From: Peptacetobacter sp900539645 | Lineage (GTDB): Bacteria; Bacillota; Clostridia; Peptostreptococcales; Peptostreptococcaceae | Length of the DNA stretch: 26,254 nt | Direction: 5' to 3' | NCBI RefSeq assembly: GCF_047807365.1 | Contig: NZ_JBLOUI010000033.1 | Location: 1-26,254 of the forward strand | Part shown: positions 7,780 to 15,550 of the stretch, piece after piece | How the letters are laid out: the number at the start of each line of letters is the position of its first letter | Numbering within the stretch: the stretch's first letter is position 1 | Program-made: the position numbers and the translations under genes | Notes under the pieces: model-generated | What the model saw: the letters and a program-made list of their open reading frames with translations, nothing else | Told to the model about the DNA's origin: nothing | The model's database searches: none

Positions 7780-8619
7780 ATGAAATTTTATTTAGTTGAT
7801 GATGATAAAAATATAAGAAAAATATTAAAGTTAATTATAGAAGAAAGAAACATCGGTGAAGTTGTGGGATCTTATGGAAATCCTGAGGATGCAATAGAGG
7901 ATTTAAGCGTAAGTAATGTGGATATAGTTGTCGTTGATTTATTAATGCCTAATATGGATGGTATTGCTTTTATAAAAAAAGCTGCTGAAATAAATCCTTC
8001 TCTTGTGTTTGTTATGTTATCTCAGGTTTCTTCAAAAGATATGATTTCTGAGGCGTATGAAAACGGTATAGAGTTCTACATTCAAAAACCTATAAATAGT
8101 ATAGAAGTTGAGTCTGTTCTTAAAAAGGTCAAAGATTCATTAAATCTTAAAAGAACTGTAGCAACTGTTCAAAACCTATTTAACAATAATCTTGGAAACA
8201 ATAATACTTCTGCTCCATCTGAAAAAGTATGGCTTCCAAAGCTAAAAACTGTTCTTCAGAAACTTGGTATAATAGGTGAAATAGGAAGCAAGGACATTAT
8301 AACTTTGATTGAATACATAATAGAAAAAAATCGGAACATAGAAAATGTTACTTTAAATGAACTTTGTTCTAAGTTTACAGACAACCCTAAATCTATGGAA
8401 CAAAGAATAAGACGTGCGGCAAATACTGGTATGATAAATTTAGCTAATCTTGGAATTGAAGACTATTCAAATGATATATTCCTTGAATTTGCGACAAACC
8501 TTTACAACTTCGAGCAGGTTAGAAAGGAAATGGACTATATAAGAGGAAAAAGTACTAAGCATGGAAATGTAAAAATTAGAAACTTCTTAAACTCTCTTGT
8601 ACTTTATGTTCAGAATTAA
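7780..8619 (+). CDS. response regulator with YcbB-type DNA-binding output domain
   Basis: This 279-residue regulator has an N-terminal receiver domain (about residues 1-120) with the acidic pair at D7-D9, phospho-acceptor Asp53 in VVVDLLMPNMDG, Ser81 and Lys103 (IQKPI). A linker precedes a C-terminal helical domain with the sequence KSMEQRIRRAANTGMINLANLG, typical of the YcbB/GlnL-type output domain. Bacillus subtilis GlnL belongs to this class and activates glutamine-use genes, but the target may differ here. AAGGTGA inside the end of the kinase gene is the ribosome site. The nearest downstream gene is the PTS-IIC-like permease, whose upstream region carries phased direct repeats that I infer to be the binding site. 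Confidence 0.88.
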   Translation: MKFYLVDDDKNIRKILKLIIEERNIGEVVGSYGNPEDAIEDLSVSNVDIVVVDLLMPNMDGIAFIKKAAEINPSLVFVMLSQVSSKDMISEAYENGIEFYIQKPINSIEVESVLKKVKDSLNLKRTVATVQNLFNNNLGNNNTSAPSEKVWLPKLKTVLQKLGIIGEIGSKDIITLIEYIIEKNRNIENVTLNELCSKFTDNPKSMEQRIRRAANTGMINLANLGIEDYSNDIFLEFATNLYNFEQVRKEMDYIRGKSTKHGNVKIRNFLNSLVLYVQN

Positions 8620-8647
8620 GTTATCTAAAAAAATATATGGATTAATA

Positions 8648-8684
8648 GGTATGATTTATTTTTAGCAAAAGTCGTGCCTTTTTT
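8648..8684 (+). terminator. intrinsic terminator of the two-component operon
   Basis: GGTATGA (8648-8654) pairs with TCGTGCC (8672-8678, two G-U pairs) and is followed by TTTTTT. It lies 29 bp after the response regulator stop codon and separates this operon from the permease gene. Confidence 0.7.
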
Positions 8685-9046
8685 CATTCCAATTTTTTTC
8701 AGATATTGTTAATAACTATATGTTTTTATAAATTTTTCAAGTTATTTTTCAAAATCAGCCTCTTTTTATTTGTAATTTTGTTTATTTATACAATTTGCAG
8801 ATTTCATTTCGTTTAAATAATTGTTAAAAATATGAACAAGTTTTATATTGTTTTTTTCTTATTTTTTTTGTCCAATTTAACTTTGTTAATTTTGAAAATG
8901 TTTACCATAGAATTTTATTTCGATTTTTTCATTTAAAAATTATTTTTTAAAGGCCTATATAAATTTTTTAAGTTACAAAATAATTTTTTTGTATTAATTT
9001 TGAAAAAATTTTAATTTTTCCGTTAAATTTTTTTCATCTTTTCTGT
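8685..9046. other. AT-rich gene-free stretch upstream of the permease
   Basis: This is extremely AT-rich DNA with many A and T tracts and no open frame or recognisable RNA. The phased T-tracts could give intrinsic curvature upstream of the activator site. I see nothing else in it. Confidence 0.6.
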
Positions 9047-9074
9047 AACTTTTTGAAACTTTTTAAAACTTATA
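9047..9074 (+). promoter_or_regulatory. three phased direct repeats, likely response regulator site
   Basis: AACT recurs at 9047, 9057 and 9067 in a repeated AACTTTTTRA unit with an exact 10-bp period, one helical turn. The block sits just upstream of the candidate -35 box of the permease gene. That is where an activator such as the upstream response regulator would bind on one face of the helix. The assignment to this regulator is inferred from position. Confidence 0.5.
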
Positions 9075-9087
9075 TATTATATTGATT

Positions 9088-9116
9088 TTAACGATAAGAA
9101 AACCCTTTCTTATAAA
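9088..9116 (+). promoter_or_regulatory. candidate activator-dependent promoter with internal palindrome
   Basis: A weak -35 (TTAACG, 9088-9093) is followed by 17 bp and TATAAA (9111-9116). The spacer and -10 region contain the inverted repeat ATAAGAAA-ACCC-TTTCTTAT (9094-9113), which could be an operator. The poor -35 box is consistent with need for an activator. Confidence 0.45.
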
Positions 9117-9147
9117 TACAATCTATAATATTATGAGGTGAACGCTT

Positions 9148-10182
9148 ATGATGACAATTTTATCTGGACTTGGTCTATTATTACTTGTACTTGCTGGGTT
9201 CTCATTCTTCAGCTTCAAGATGCCAAAAGGATCTGTGGCTATGGGTGGTATGGCAGATGCAGCAGTTGCTACTTTCCTAGTAGAAGCAATACACAAATAC
9301 ATCTCTGGTGATTTATTTGGTATAAGCTTCCTAGCAGAAGTTGGTAGTATTTCAGGAGGAATGGGCGGAGTTGCTTCAGCAATCGCTGTTCCTATAGCAA
9401 TGGGTGCTAACCCAGTACTTTCAATTGTTGCCGGTGTTGCTTGCGGTGGCTGTGGTATACTTCCTGGATTTATAGCAGGTTATATAGTTGGATTTATAAT
9501 ACCAATAATAGAAAAGAAATTACCAGAAGGATTAAACTTAATATTCGGTACTTTACTAATAGCTCCTCTAGCTAGATTTATAGCAATAGGTGCTACTCCA
9601 TTAGTAGATGCTACTCTAGTACAGATAGGTGGAACAATATCTGCAGCAGCAGAACAGTCACCACTTGTAATGGGATTCCTTCTAGGTGGAATAATGAAGA
9701 TGATATGTACATCTCCTCTAAGTTCAATGGCTTTAACTGCTATGCTTGGACTTAAAGGTTTAGCAATGGGTATCGCAGCAATAGCTTGCTTCGGTGGATC
9801 ATTCACTAACGGATTTATATTCCATGGATTAAAATTAGGTGATAAGAGTAACGTAATCGCAGTTATGCTTGAACCTCTTACTCAGGCACCACTTGTTACT
9901 TCAAACCCAATACCAATATTCTGCTCTAACTTCTTCGGTGGAGGTTTCGCAGGAATGGGTGCAGCAGCTTTAGGTATCATAAACAATGCTCCTGGTACAG
10001 CTTCTCCAATACCTGGATTATTAGCTCCATTCGCATTCAATGCTCCTATGAAAGTTGTAATGGCTCTTGTTATAGCAGCAATCGTTGGTTCTATAGCAGG
10101 ATTTGTAGGTTCTAAAGTATTCAAAAACTACAAAGTTGTAACAAAAGCTGACCTTGAAAGAAGAGCAGGAGTTATAGCTTAA
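9148..10182 (+). CDS. PTS-IIC-like membrane permease (PTS_EIIC_2 family)
   Basis: This 344-residue protein is almost wholly hydrophobic, glycine- and alanine-rich, with about 8-10 membrane segments. The sequence KMICTSPLSSMALTAMLGL and the overall layout match the PTS_EIIC_2 family of phosphotransferase-like IIC proteins, whose substrates are mostly unknown. No IIA or IIB domain is fused and none is adjacent, so it either uses components encoded elsewhere or works as a non-PTS transporter. GAGGTG lies 7 nt before the ATG at 9148; a second ATG follows directly. Codon choice here is more biased than in the flanking genes, suggesting high expression. It stands alone between the two-component system and a convergent MATE gene and is probably controlled by that system. 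Confidence 0.82.
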   Translation: MMTILSGLGLLLLVLAGFSFFSFKMPKGSVAMGGMADAAVATFLVEAIHKYISGDLFGISFLAEVGSISGGMGGVASAIAVPIAMGANPVLSIVAGVACGGCGILPGFIAGYIVGFIIPIIEKKLPEGLNLIFGTLLIAPLARFIAIGATPLVDATLVQIGGTISAAAEQSPLVMGFLLGGIMKMICTSPLSSMALTAMLGLKGLAMGIAAIACFGGSFTNGFIFHGLKLGDKSNVIAVMLEPLTQAPLVTSNPIPIFCSNFFGGGFAGMGAAALGIINNAPGTASPIPGLLAPFAFNAPMKVVMALVIAAIVGSIAGFVGSKVFKNYKVVTKADLERRAGVIA

Positions 10183-10233
10183 TTAATAATCGCAAGTTTT
10201 TTTAACTTAAATTTACTTTATACACAACTCACA

Positions 10234-10270
10234 GAAAAGGGACTGATGCATATTTGCTCAGTCCCTTTTC
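10234..10270. terminator. bidirectional terminator between permease and MATE gene
   Basis: GAAAAGGGACTGA (10234-10246) and TCAGTCCCTTTTC (10258-10270) form a perfect 13-bp stem with an 11-nt loop. It sits between convergent genes. The A/T-rich stem ends give a modest U-tract on both strands. Confidence 0.85.
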
Positions 10271-10288
10271 ATATAATCTTTTATAAAT

Positions 10289-11641
10289 TTATTGTACTGT
10301 TGCTACTTTAAGTTCTTTTTTATGTTCCATGTTTGGACTTTTTAATACTAAGCTTATACTTGATAGTATTACCTGTATTGCTGGGTATGCCATCCATACA
10401 CCAGATAATCCGAATAATTCTGTGAATATCCAAAGCATAGCAGGTGCTATAACTATTGGCTCTATGTATATTAATAAATTACTGAATTTCGTATGATTAG
10501 TTGCATAGAAGTATGCGCTTGTTACTCTAGTTATTCCAAAGAATATATAAGCAAATGCTGTTGTCTTTAATGCTAAAGCTGTTTCGTTCATTAGCTCAGG
10601 TGATATATTGAAGTATTTAGCTAACTGTACGCTGAATACCATTGTCATAACCATTAAAAATACTGAGAATATTGAGCATAAGAAGAACGCTTTATTGTAC
10701 ACATAGTGTAATTCTTTTTCTTTATTTGCCCCAAAGTAGTAGCTGAATAATGGCTGAACACCATCACCTATTCCCTGTATTAAAAGCTGTGCACATGCAA
10801 GTACGTAGCTTATTACTGAGTATATTGCAACTGCTCCATCTCCACCGTATTCAATACATTTCCAGTTTGTAAGTATTATTATTATTGAAGGAACTATTGT
10901 CTGTCCAAATGGAGATACTGCTATTTTCATTATTCTTTTTATTTTAGCTATATTTGGTAATATATAATCCATTTTAAAGTTTTTATGGTTTAATTTTACA
11001 ACGTATATAACATTCATTGTAGCAACTACACCCTGTGCAGTTATTGTTGCTAAAGCTGCACCAAACATTCCTAAGTTCATTTTGTATATAAATACATAGT
11101 CAAGTACTATATTAGTAACAAGACCTGCTACCATGTTCTGAGTAGCTACAATTGGTTTACCCTGATTTCTAACTATTGGATTTAATCCGTTTCCTAAAAC
11201 AGGAAGCATTCCACCTATTAATATAGTAGTTATATAGTCATCTGCTCCCTTATATATTGCACCTTCTGCTCCTAAGAAGTTAAGTATAATTCCTTTTGTA
11301 CCTAAGAAGAAAACAGGAAGTATTGCTCCAAATATTAGAAGAAGTATTATTGTCTGCATGGCACTGTGCTCCATATCTCTTTCTTTTCCTTCTCCTCTGT
11401 ATATAGAAACAAGAACAGATCCACCTATACCAACACCTGTAGCTGTTGCATTAAGTACAACCTGTATTGGATAAACTAGGTTTATCGCAGCAAGCCCCAC
11501 GTTTCCTATACTGTTTCCTACAAATAGTCCATCGACTATTGAGTAAAATCCACTGAATAACATCGCTATCATTGATGGTATTACATAATGCATAAACTGT
11601 CTATTAATTCTTTTTTTATCTATTGTTAAGTCTTTATTCAT
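10289..11641 (-). CDS. MATE-family multidrug/cation antiporter
   Basis: This 450-residue inner-membrane protein has about 12 membrane segments in two homologous halves, the MATE layout. The N-terminal FSGFYSIVDGLFVGNSIG region and the GVGIGGSVLVSIYRGEG stretch are characteristic of the family. Members expel cationic drugs, dyes or metabolites in exchange for Na+ or H+. The ATG at 11641 has GGAAGG upstream. A MerR-type promoter lies immediately before it and a MerR-family gene just upstream in the same direction. It is therefore likely an inducible efflux pump controlled by that regulator. The drug spectrum cannot be predicted. Confidence 0.9.
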   Translation of the reverse strand: MNKDLTIDKKRINRQFMHYVIPSMIAMLFSGFYSIVDGLFVGNSIGNVGLAAINLVYPIQVVLNATATGVGIGGSVLVSIYRGEGKERDMEHSAMQTIILLLIFGAILPVFFLGTKGIILNFLGAEGAIYKGADDYITTILIGGMLPVLGNGLNPIVRNQGKPIVATQNMVAGLVTNIVLDYVFIYKMNLGMFGAALATITAQGVVATMNVIYVVKLNHKNFKMDYILPNIAKIKRIMKIAVSPFGQTIVPSIIIILTNWKCIEYGGDGAVAIYSVISYVLACAQLLIQGIGDGVQPLFSYYFGANKEKELHYVYNKAFFLCSIFSVFLMVMTMVFSVQLAKYFNISPELMNETALALKTTAFAYIFFGITRVTSAYFYATNHTKFSNLLIYIEPIVIAPAMLWIFTELFGLSGVWMAYPAIQVILSSISLVLKSPNMEHKKELKVATVQ

Positions 11642-11671
11642 AATTTAAACACCTTCCTTTCACCAAAGAAG

Positions 11672-11702
11672 AGTTTAGACTATGGTCTAAGACCAAGGTC
11701 AA
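11672..11702 (-). promoter_or_regulatory. MerR-type promoter/operator of the MATE gene
   Basis: On the minus strand -35 TTGACC and -10 TAAACT are separated by 19 bp, the over-long spacer that MerR-family activators need. The spacer carries the dyad TGGTC-TTA-GACCA, extended imperfectly to GACCTTGGTC...GACCATAGTC. It lies in the 93-bp gap between the MerR gene and the MATE gene. Confidence 0.85.
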
Positions 11703-11734
11703 CAACTTTTCAAAATAAATTTATATTTTCTATT

Positions 11735-12583
11735 CTATTTTTTTATTTTTATGTATATTTCCTTGTATTCATGCTGCTTATCTGCATAAGCTGTTGTATT
11801 TATTTCATGCGTTAAAACATAATCCTCTAGCTCGATTTTATTTTCGTCAGCATAATTTTTTATCTTTTCTATATATTTTTTATTCAACTTACTTCCCTCA
11901 GATGGTACAACCATACTCAAAGCATCAAATCCGTTTATTATTTTATCGTTATTTTTATTTTCTTCGTATATTCTTTCTTTACTTAGTCTACCCTCTTTTC
12001 TTTCTACATCATTTTCAAAAAGATCCTCTACTATCTGCCTTTCTATAGTATAGAATGTAGCCTTTTCAGTTAAATCATAGTTGTATTCCTTGATTACCGC
12101 ACCTAGTACAAACTCTTCATTACTTATACTAGGTATATTTTTTAATACTAATTTCTGTGCACTACTCTCTTCTTCTGTTTCTTCAAATAAAATATACGAA
12201 GTTTCAAAATGTTTCTTTTTAATACTCATATTTCCAGAAATTGCAGGTCCCATTGTGGAACATAGATAATCTAGCTTCTTTAAAAGCTGCTGTTCATATC
12301 TTATCCTGTTTCTACAATCTATTCTCTTTTTTTCAAATAGCTCAAGGGCCTTTTTTTCGTCGTTTTCGTTCATTATTGAGTACATGTCGGACACTGAGAT
12401 ATCTAGATTTCTATAAAAGATTATGTCTAATATCTCCAAAATATTGTACATATCGTACATTCTATACTTGTTGTTTGGGTTTATTTTTGGATGAATCATA
12501 TCCTTTTTTTCATAAAATCTCAGTGTATCTACTGTTATGTTGAGAAGTTTTGAAACTTCAGATATGCTGTATGTCTTTTTCAA
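11735..12583 (-). CDS. MerR-family transcriptional regulator
   Basis: This 282-residue protein has an N-terminal winged-helix MerR domain (SISEVSKLLNITVDTLRFYEKKDMI) at about residues 5-70, then a dimerisation coiled coil to about residue 115. The last 150 residues form an effector domain with a GyrI-like/BmrR-like feel (ending EIYIKIKK), usual for sensors of bulky drugs. The start codon is TTG at 12583, supported by GGAAG 10 nt upstream; no ATG fits the family N-terminus. The gene reads toward the MATE gene and the intervening DNA holds a 19-bp-spacer dyad promoter. I infer that this protein activates the pump on binding an inducer. Confidence 0.88.
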   Translation of the reverse strand: MKKTYSISEVSKLLNITVDTLRFYEKKDMIHPKINPNNKYRMYDMYNILEILDIIFYRNLDISVSDMYSIMNENDEKKALELFEKKRIDCRNRIRYEQQLLKKLDYLCSTMGPAISGNMSIKKKHFETSYILFEETEEESSAQKLVLKNIPSISNEEFVLGAVIKEYNYDLTEKATFYTIERQIVEDLFENDVERKEGRLSKERIYEENKNNDKIINGFDALSMVVPSEGSKLNKKYIEKIKNYADENKIELEDYVLTHEINTTAYADKQHEYKEIYIKIKK

Positions 12584-12615
12584 ATTTTATCTTCCTTTCA
12601 AAATTAATCTTTATT

Positions 12616-13289
12616 TTATACATTATTAATTATATCAGTAGGAGAGAGCTTTTTCATCTTATTGCATACATATTTCGTTCCTATCTTTACACTCAAAATA
12701 GCGGTTATTATTATAAATAAGTATAATATCCACGGTGTAGATATATTCAACTTAATTGTAGATACCTCTATCAAGACTTTAGACATTAAAAATACGAATA
12801 TACTTCCTAAAACTACTCCTAATATAGCTGGAATAGCCACTCTATCTTCTATTTTCTTTGAAATAATCTCTTCTAATTGTTTATCACTTATTCCTATTGC
12901 CATGAGCACACCAAAATCAACACTTTGAGACATAATTTCGTATATAGATCCATTGATTGAGTTGAATATAGTTAAAATAATTGCAAATCCAGCTATTACG
13001 CTAAATATTATGTTTATAGCACTTATATATGCTTCATTTTGCTCTAACTCTTCTCTACAATCAACAAATATAAAGAATATATCTAAAAATCGTATATTTT
13101 CACTAGTTGCTTGCATTAAAGAAAATAACCCACTTGTATTAGACAAATTTGTTTTATTTAAATACATTATCTTTAAAATTAATATAAATAATAAATTTAT
13201 TCCTAATCCCACCGATACAGAAAAGATAGATAAAATAAATTCTTGTTTCCTACTTTGTATGATTTATAAAGATTTTTAACTTCTAGCAT
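12616..13289 (-). pseudogene. deletion-fused ABC transporter relic (ATPase start plus FtsX-type permease end)
   Basis: From the ATG at 13289, with a good GGGGGAA ribosome site, the first 16 codons read MLEVKNLYKSYKVGNK, the usual start of a MacB/LolD-type ABC ATPase. The frame then stops at 13203. In another frame, overlapping from about 13245, an open stretch continues to 12616. It reads as the C-terminal third of an FtsX/MacB-type permease: SIFSVSVGLGIN, then three further membrane segments and SPTDIINNV at the end. Most of the ATPase and the N-terminal half of the permease are missing and the joint is out of frame. This is best explained by one internal deletion of an adjacent ATPase-permease pair. 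The relic lies 32 bp upstream of the MerR gene on the same strand. Confidence 0.8.
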
Positions 13290-13385
13290 TTTTATTCCCC
13301 CTTTTATTATTGCTTTTTAACTTTTGATAAATTATTTTTCTATACTTTTATAATAAATGGGGAAACTTACAACTAACTTTAAGTA

Positions 13386-13405
13386 TTCTTACAATATTGT
13401 AAGAA
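13386..13405. promoter_or_regulatory. 20-bp perfect palindrome, probable operator
   Basis: TTCTTACAATATTGTAAGAA is perfectly self-complementary with no spacer, as expected for a dimeric repressor site. It lies about 100 bp upstream of the ABC relic's start codon, so it probably belonged to the control region of that transporter. The cognate regulator is unknown. Confidence 0.55.
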
Positions 13406-13410
13406 ATAAA

Positions 13411-13479
13411 ATAGCTGTTATTAAAATTTTATAAATAGTGTTTAAGTCTGTGCTATTTCAAAATTTTAATAACAGCTAT
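13411..13479 (-). terminator. long-stem terminator after the YoaK-like gene
   Basis: Two 20-bp arms (13411-13430 and 13460-13479) are perfectly complementary. The 29-nt loop holds a second small stem (AAATAG/CTATTT). On the minus strand the stem is followed by TTTTATTTC. It starts immediately after the stop codon of the leftward YoaK-like gene. Confidence 0.75.
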
Positions 13480-13482
13480 ATT

Positions 13483-14235
13483 TTAGTGTCCGCTTGGTTT
13501 TTTATGAAGTTTGTCTTTTTCTATTGTTAGGTCTGCATGTAATAAGTCAATAAATATTACGCTAAGAGGTATTACTGCTGCCCAGATTGCTCTACCTGTA
13601 AAGAAGTTTACTAGTATTGTAGCAACTGTTCCTCCAAGTACAAACATTACTATCATAGCAATGTGAGTATTCATTCTTTTTACATACTTCTGTTCGCCAT
13701 GATTTCTTATCGCTTTTGTAAGTGCAACCCCAATCTGTCTAACGTGATTTGTACAGAATGTTGTTGCCATTGGTATTTTGTAAGCCTGTCTAAATGTGTT
13801 GTACTGCATTGAGCATAGGAAGTTTATCGAAATCTGGGCAATTTGGTATGGTGCACTGTCTGGTACAAATCCAAGTATTATAACAACTATAATTTCTATT
13901 AATATTAACATAGTATCCCATCTTATGAAGTGGAATTTTTTAATTGAAAGTGCCCACGCTTCAGAAAGCATAGTTCCCGCAAGATACGCAGTAAGTGGAA
14001 CTAAGTAGTACGCTGCTTTTCCAAAGTTTTTGCTTCCTATAGCCATTCCCAACATTACAAGGTTTGCTGTCTGTGCATTACAGAATATACCTCCCCTTGC
14101 TGTATATGTATACGCACCGTAAAATCCACCGACAAACATTAGAACTGCAAAGATCCACCATTTTTCACACTCTAAAAATTCTTCCTGTTCTTCTTTTAAA
14201 TCCGTCGCTATACGAACAGCATTTTTATATTCCAA
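13483..14235 (-). CDS. YoaK-family (DUF1275) membrane protein
   Basis: This 250-residue protein has about six membrane segments. FVGGFYGAYTYTARGGIFCNAQTANLV is the hallmark of the YoaK/DUF1275 family, whose members keep a conserved Gly-x-Asn-AQTAN region in the first half. Function is unknown across the family; a transport role is often assumed. The start is TTG at 14235, chosen because GGGAGG lies 8 nt upstream and no ATG is near. It is monocistronic, followed by a long-stem terminator and preceded by a 227-bp gap that separates it from the MBL-fold gene. Confidence 0.82.
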   Translation of the reverse strand: MEYKNAVRIATDLKEEQEEFLECEKWWIFAVLMFVGGFYGAYTYTARGGIFCNAQTANLVMLGMAIGSKNFGKAAYYLVPLTAYLAGTMLSEAWALSIKKFHFIRWDTMLILIEIIVVIILGFVPDSAPYQIAQISINFLCSMQYNTFRQAYKIPMATTFCTNHVRQIGVALTKAIRNHGEQKYVKRMNTHIAMIVMFVLGGTVATILVNFFTGRAIWAAVIPLSVIFIDLLHADLTIEKDKLHKKPSGH

Positions 14236-14315
14236 AATATAAACCTCCCTTCTATTTTTTATTATAAGTTCAGTTTTGCTTTTATAATTCTTATTTTTTG
14301 TAGAATTATAGCAAT

Positions 14316-14347
14316 ATAGCCGACAAAGTAGATTTAATGCCGGCTAT
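14316..14347 (-). terminator. weak hairpin after the MBL-fold gene
   Basis: ATAGCCG (14316-14322) pairs with CGGCTAT (14341-14347). It lies about 115 bp past the stop codon of the leftward hydrolase gene. The tract after the stem is not U-rich, so termination is uncertain. Confidence 0.35.
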
Positions 14348-14462
14348 TTATCTAATCTAAATATAGAAATATTATACTCTCATTTATTTTATTTTTCAAA
14401 TTTTGTTAAATGTGATACATTTTTTATATTTTTGTTGATTAGTATTTTCTTCTATCTAAATT

Positions 14463-15263
14463 TTAAAGTTCTATAGTTTCTAAATCATCTGGTATTGCTA
14501 TGTTTCCACTAAAGAATTCTTTTCCTTCATTGTAGTACATAGTTTTTCTATTAGCTATATTTTTATCTTCTGTGTGATATAAAAGTATGTTTTTTATACC
14601 AAGTTCTGTAGCTAATTCACAAGCATCTTTAACTGTTGAATGGTGCTTTTCATAAGGTTTAAATTTATCTGCTTCTGAATATAGACAAAAGGCTTCGTGA
14701 AGTAACCAATAGCTGTTTTTAGCATATTTTTCTTCTTTTTCGTTGTATGGTTCATCACCACAGCAAGTAAGTTTTTTATCGTTATCGTAAATCATACTAA
14801 ATCCAAACTGTTTTGCTTTAGTTGAGTGTATATCGAAAAATACAGTTTTGTTTCCTATTATTTCTCTCTCTTCCCCATCTTCAACAGGTATTATATGTAC
14901 TCTTTCACCTATAAAATCTGTTTCTTTTTTATTGAGAAGCATGTGAGCAATACTATTTATTATATCGCAAAGCTCCCCATGTGCGTATATGTTTACATCC
15001 CCTACATATTCACCTTTTTTCATTGACCGGCAAATTTTTCTAATCATCCAAATTATACCTGTAACGTGATCTACGTGTTTGTGAGTTACAAATATTTCTT
15101 TGATGTTTTTCCAATCTATCCCAGCATCTTCTAGCTGATTGAATATTCTATTTCCACCGCCACCATCTACTAGTAGCTGTTTTTCTCCATTTGTTAATAC
15201 AAAAGTTGTGTTGTAACATTTAGTTACCATTGCATTTCCTGTTCCCAACATTGTTATTTTCAT
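14463..15263 (-). CDS. MBL-fold metallo-hydrolase (RNase Z-like)
   Basis: This 266-residue enzyme has the metallo-beta-lactamase fold. The N-terminal MKITMLGTGNA and LLVDGGGG strands lead to the metal-binding motif H61-K-H63-V-D65-H66. Later candidate ligands are the Asp in CCGDEPY and the His in LLYHTED near the C-terminus. The overall layout resembles RNase Z/arylsulfatase-type hydrolases, and the single-domain length fits. Two zinc (or similar) ions would activate water for phosphodiester or ester cleavage. The substrate is not predictable, and a tRNA 3'-processing role would need the exosite arm, which I do not see. AGAGGAAA lies upstream of the ATG. It has no obvious operon partner. Confidence 0.85.
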   Translation of the reverse strand: MKITMLGTGNAMVTKCYNTTFVLTNGEKQLLVDGGGGNRIFNQLEDAGIDWKNIKEIFVTHKHVDHVTGIIWMIRKICRSMKKGEYVGDVNIYAHGELCDIINSIAHMLLNKKETDFIGERVHIIPVEDGEEREIIGNKTVFFDIHSTKAKQFGFSMIYDNDKKLTCCGDEPYNEKEEKYAKNSYWLLHEAFCLYSEADKFKPYEKHHSTVKDACELATELGIKNILLYHTEDKNIANRKTMYYNEGKEFFSGNIAIPDDLETIEL

Positions 15264-15550
15264 AAAGTTTTCCTCTTTTCTCGATAGTTTTTTAAATTTT
15301 ATTATTCTATTTAATTTTTAATATTTATATCTCCTTTTATTATAATACCCAAAAGTATTTTTGTATTAACTTATTTTTTTATTAATAACTTTTAAAAACC
15401 TTTTCCTTTTTTTATTTAAGTTTAATCTAATTATTTTAAGCATCTTGTATTGATTTTATCCATCCTTAAAATTATAGCTATTTCAACAAATTGATGATAA
15501 AATTATTGTATATAAAGTATTTTTTGAGGAAATTTTGTGAGGTGATGTAT

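Noticed and set aside
8760..8790. A GlnL box (TTTTGT-N4-TTTTGT) in TTTGTAATTTTGT
   Set aside because: The spacing is wrong and the site is far from the permease promoter. T-rich DNA gives such matches by chance.
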